Source: an uncultured bacterium
GTDB taxonomy: Bacteria > Hydrothermota > Tepidihabitantia > Tepidihabitantales > Tepidihabitantaceae
Direction of reading: 5' to 3'
NCBI GenBank assembly: GCA_937139435.1
Contig: CAKZPX010000354.1
Location: 1-6,542, forward strand
Length of the DNA stretch: 6,542 nt
Part shown: positions 5,589-6,542 of the stretch, in pieces
How positions within the stretch are numbered: position 1 is the stretch's first letter
How the letters are laid out: each line of letters opens with the position of its first letter
Translations under genes and position numbers: made by a program
Notes under the pieces: model-generated
The model's input: only the letters and a program-made list of their open reading frames with translations
Told to the model about the DNA's origin: nothing
The model's database searches: none

Positions 5589-6542
5589 ATGAATCATCGG
5601 GAGTTAAGGCGGACATTTTTAGAGTTTTACGCCCAGCGGGGTCATAAGATTGTGCCGAGTTCTTCTTTGATTCCCCGTGATGACCCGACCCTGCTTTTTA
5701 CCAATGCCGGGATGGTGCAGTTTAAGGCGCTGTGGGCCGGAACGGTGGAATTGCCTTATAAGCGGGCGTGTTCTATTCAGAAGTGTCTGCGTGCTTCAGA
5801 CCTGGACCGGGTGGGTAGAACGCCAAGGCACTGCACCTTTTTTGAGATGCTGGGGAACTTTTCTTTTGGTGATTATTTTAAGGCGGAGGCGATACCCTGG
5901 GCATGGGAGTATCTGACCCAGGTGGTAAAACTTGACCCGGCAAGGCTCTATGTGTCGGTGTTTGAGGAGGATGACGAGGCTTATGAGGTGTGGCATAAGT
6001 CGGTCGGTTTACCGGAGAGTAAGATCTACCGGCTGGGCGCTGAGGACAATTTCTGGGGTCCGGCTGGAGGCAGTGGTGCCTGCGGACCGTGTTCAGAGAT
6101 TTATGCCGACCTGGGACCGGAGTTCGGCTGCGGTAAGGAGCGTTGCGGACCGGGATGCGATTGTGACCGGTTTTCCGAGGTCTATAACATCGTTTTCCCA
6201 CAGTTTAATCAGTTGCCGGATGGGACACGGGTGCCACTGAAGAATCGGGGGATTGATACCGGTATGGGGCTGGAGCGACTGGCGATGGTGTCTCAAGGGC
6301 GGAAGAGCATCTTTGATACCGACCTGTTTGCACCGATTGTCCGGGCGATTGAGGAGATTGTCGGGTTTGATTTGAATATTGAGAACCGGCAGATGTTTTA
6401 TGTGGCAGCAGACCATGCCCGGGCGTTGACCTTTGCGATTGCCGATGGGGCGATTCCCTCCAATGAGGGCAGGGGTTATATTCTGCGGAACATCCTGCGC
6501 CGGGCACTGTTGTTTGCCCATCGCCAGGGGGTGCGGGAGCCA
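5589..6542 (+). CDS. alaS: Alanyl-tRNA synthetase, partial (C-terminal part beyond window)
   Basis: Class II aminoacyl-tRNA synthetase charging tRNA-Ala with alanine in the cytoplasm. From ATG 5589, 318 codons run open to the window edge, about one third of the usual 850-900 aa; they cover most of the catalytic and start of the tRNA-recognition region. Visible are LLFTNAGMVQFK (35-46), motif 2 QKCLRASDLDRVGRTPRH with TFFEMLGNFSFGDYFK (64-98), NFWGPAGGSGACGPCSEIY (154-172), a cysteine cluster CGPGCDCDRF (186-195), and motif 3 GIDTGMGLERL (221-231). AADHARALTFAIADGAIPSN (273-292) and GRGYILRNILRRA (295-307) follow. Between KCLRA and DLD the GGKHN insertion common in many bacterial AlaRS is absent, as in the shorter subtype. 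Only AGGG at 5581-5584, 4 nt before ATG, could serve as a weak ribosome binding site. Editing and oligomerisation domains would lie outside. Confidence 0.98.
   Translation, partial: MNHRELRRTFLEFYAQRGHKIVPSSSLIPRDDPTLLFTNAGMVQFKALWAGTVELPYKRACSIQKCLRASDLDRVGRTPRHCTFFEMLGNFSFGDYFKAEAIPWAWEYLTQVVKLDPARLYVSVFEEDDEAYEVWHKSVGLPESKIYRLGAEDNFWGPAGGSGACGPCSEIYADLGPEFGCGKERCGPGCDCDRFSEVYNIVFPQFNQLPDGTRVPLKNRGIDTGMGLERLAMVSQGRKSIFDTDLFAPIVRAIEEIVGFDLNIENRQMFYVAADHARALTFAIADGAIPSNEGRGYILRNILRRALLFAHRQGVREP

Overview
The window looks like chromosomal housekeeping DNA from an uncultivated or little-studied bacterium. GC content is moderate in the genes and lower in the spacers. All complete genes are conserved bacterial ones: a phoH-ybeY-CNNM/CorC cluster, recA-recX, and the 5' part of alaS. 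The best lineage clue is a decayed gene whose remnants match a secreted repeat protein ending in a type IX secretion (Por) or FlgD-like C-terminal sorting domain. Such proteins are common in Bacteroidota/FCB relatives and in candidate phyla such as WOR-3 (Stahlbacteria). I infer one of these groups, with low confidence.

Left part (1-2899, minus strand): a compact operon reads leftward as phoH, ybeY, a complete CNNM/CorC-type membrane protein and a second CNNM-type protein cut by the window edge. It corresponds to the ybeZ-ybeY-ybeX arrangement of enterobacteria. phoH and ybeY overlap by 59 nt, and the other junctions are almost gapless. PhoH is an ATPase that functions with the endoribonuclease YbeY in RNA/ribosome quality control. 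The CNNM/CorC proteins are linked to divalent cation (Mg2+/Co2+) transport.

Centre (2900-4810): a short divergent intergenic region holds two back-to-back sigma70-like promoters, one for phoH (minus) and one for recA (plus). recA and its regulator recX overlap by 38 nt. A strong intrinsic terminator follows recX at 4780-4810.

Right part (4811-6542): about 0.8 kb without an intact gene contains the frameshifted remnant (about 4901-5397). A 190-nt spacer then leads to alaS, which runs off the right edge.

I see no mobile element, CRISPR array, tRNA/rRNA or clearly novel system. The observations most worth a second look are the decayed secreted-protein gene, competing hairpin arms at the recX terminator, possible leaderless mRNAs for phoH and alaS, and an atypical YbeY metal-site motif with a shortened C-terminus.
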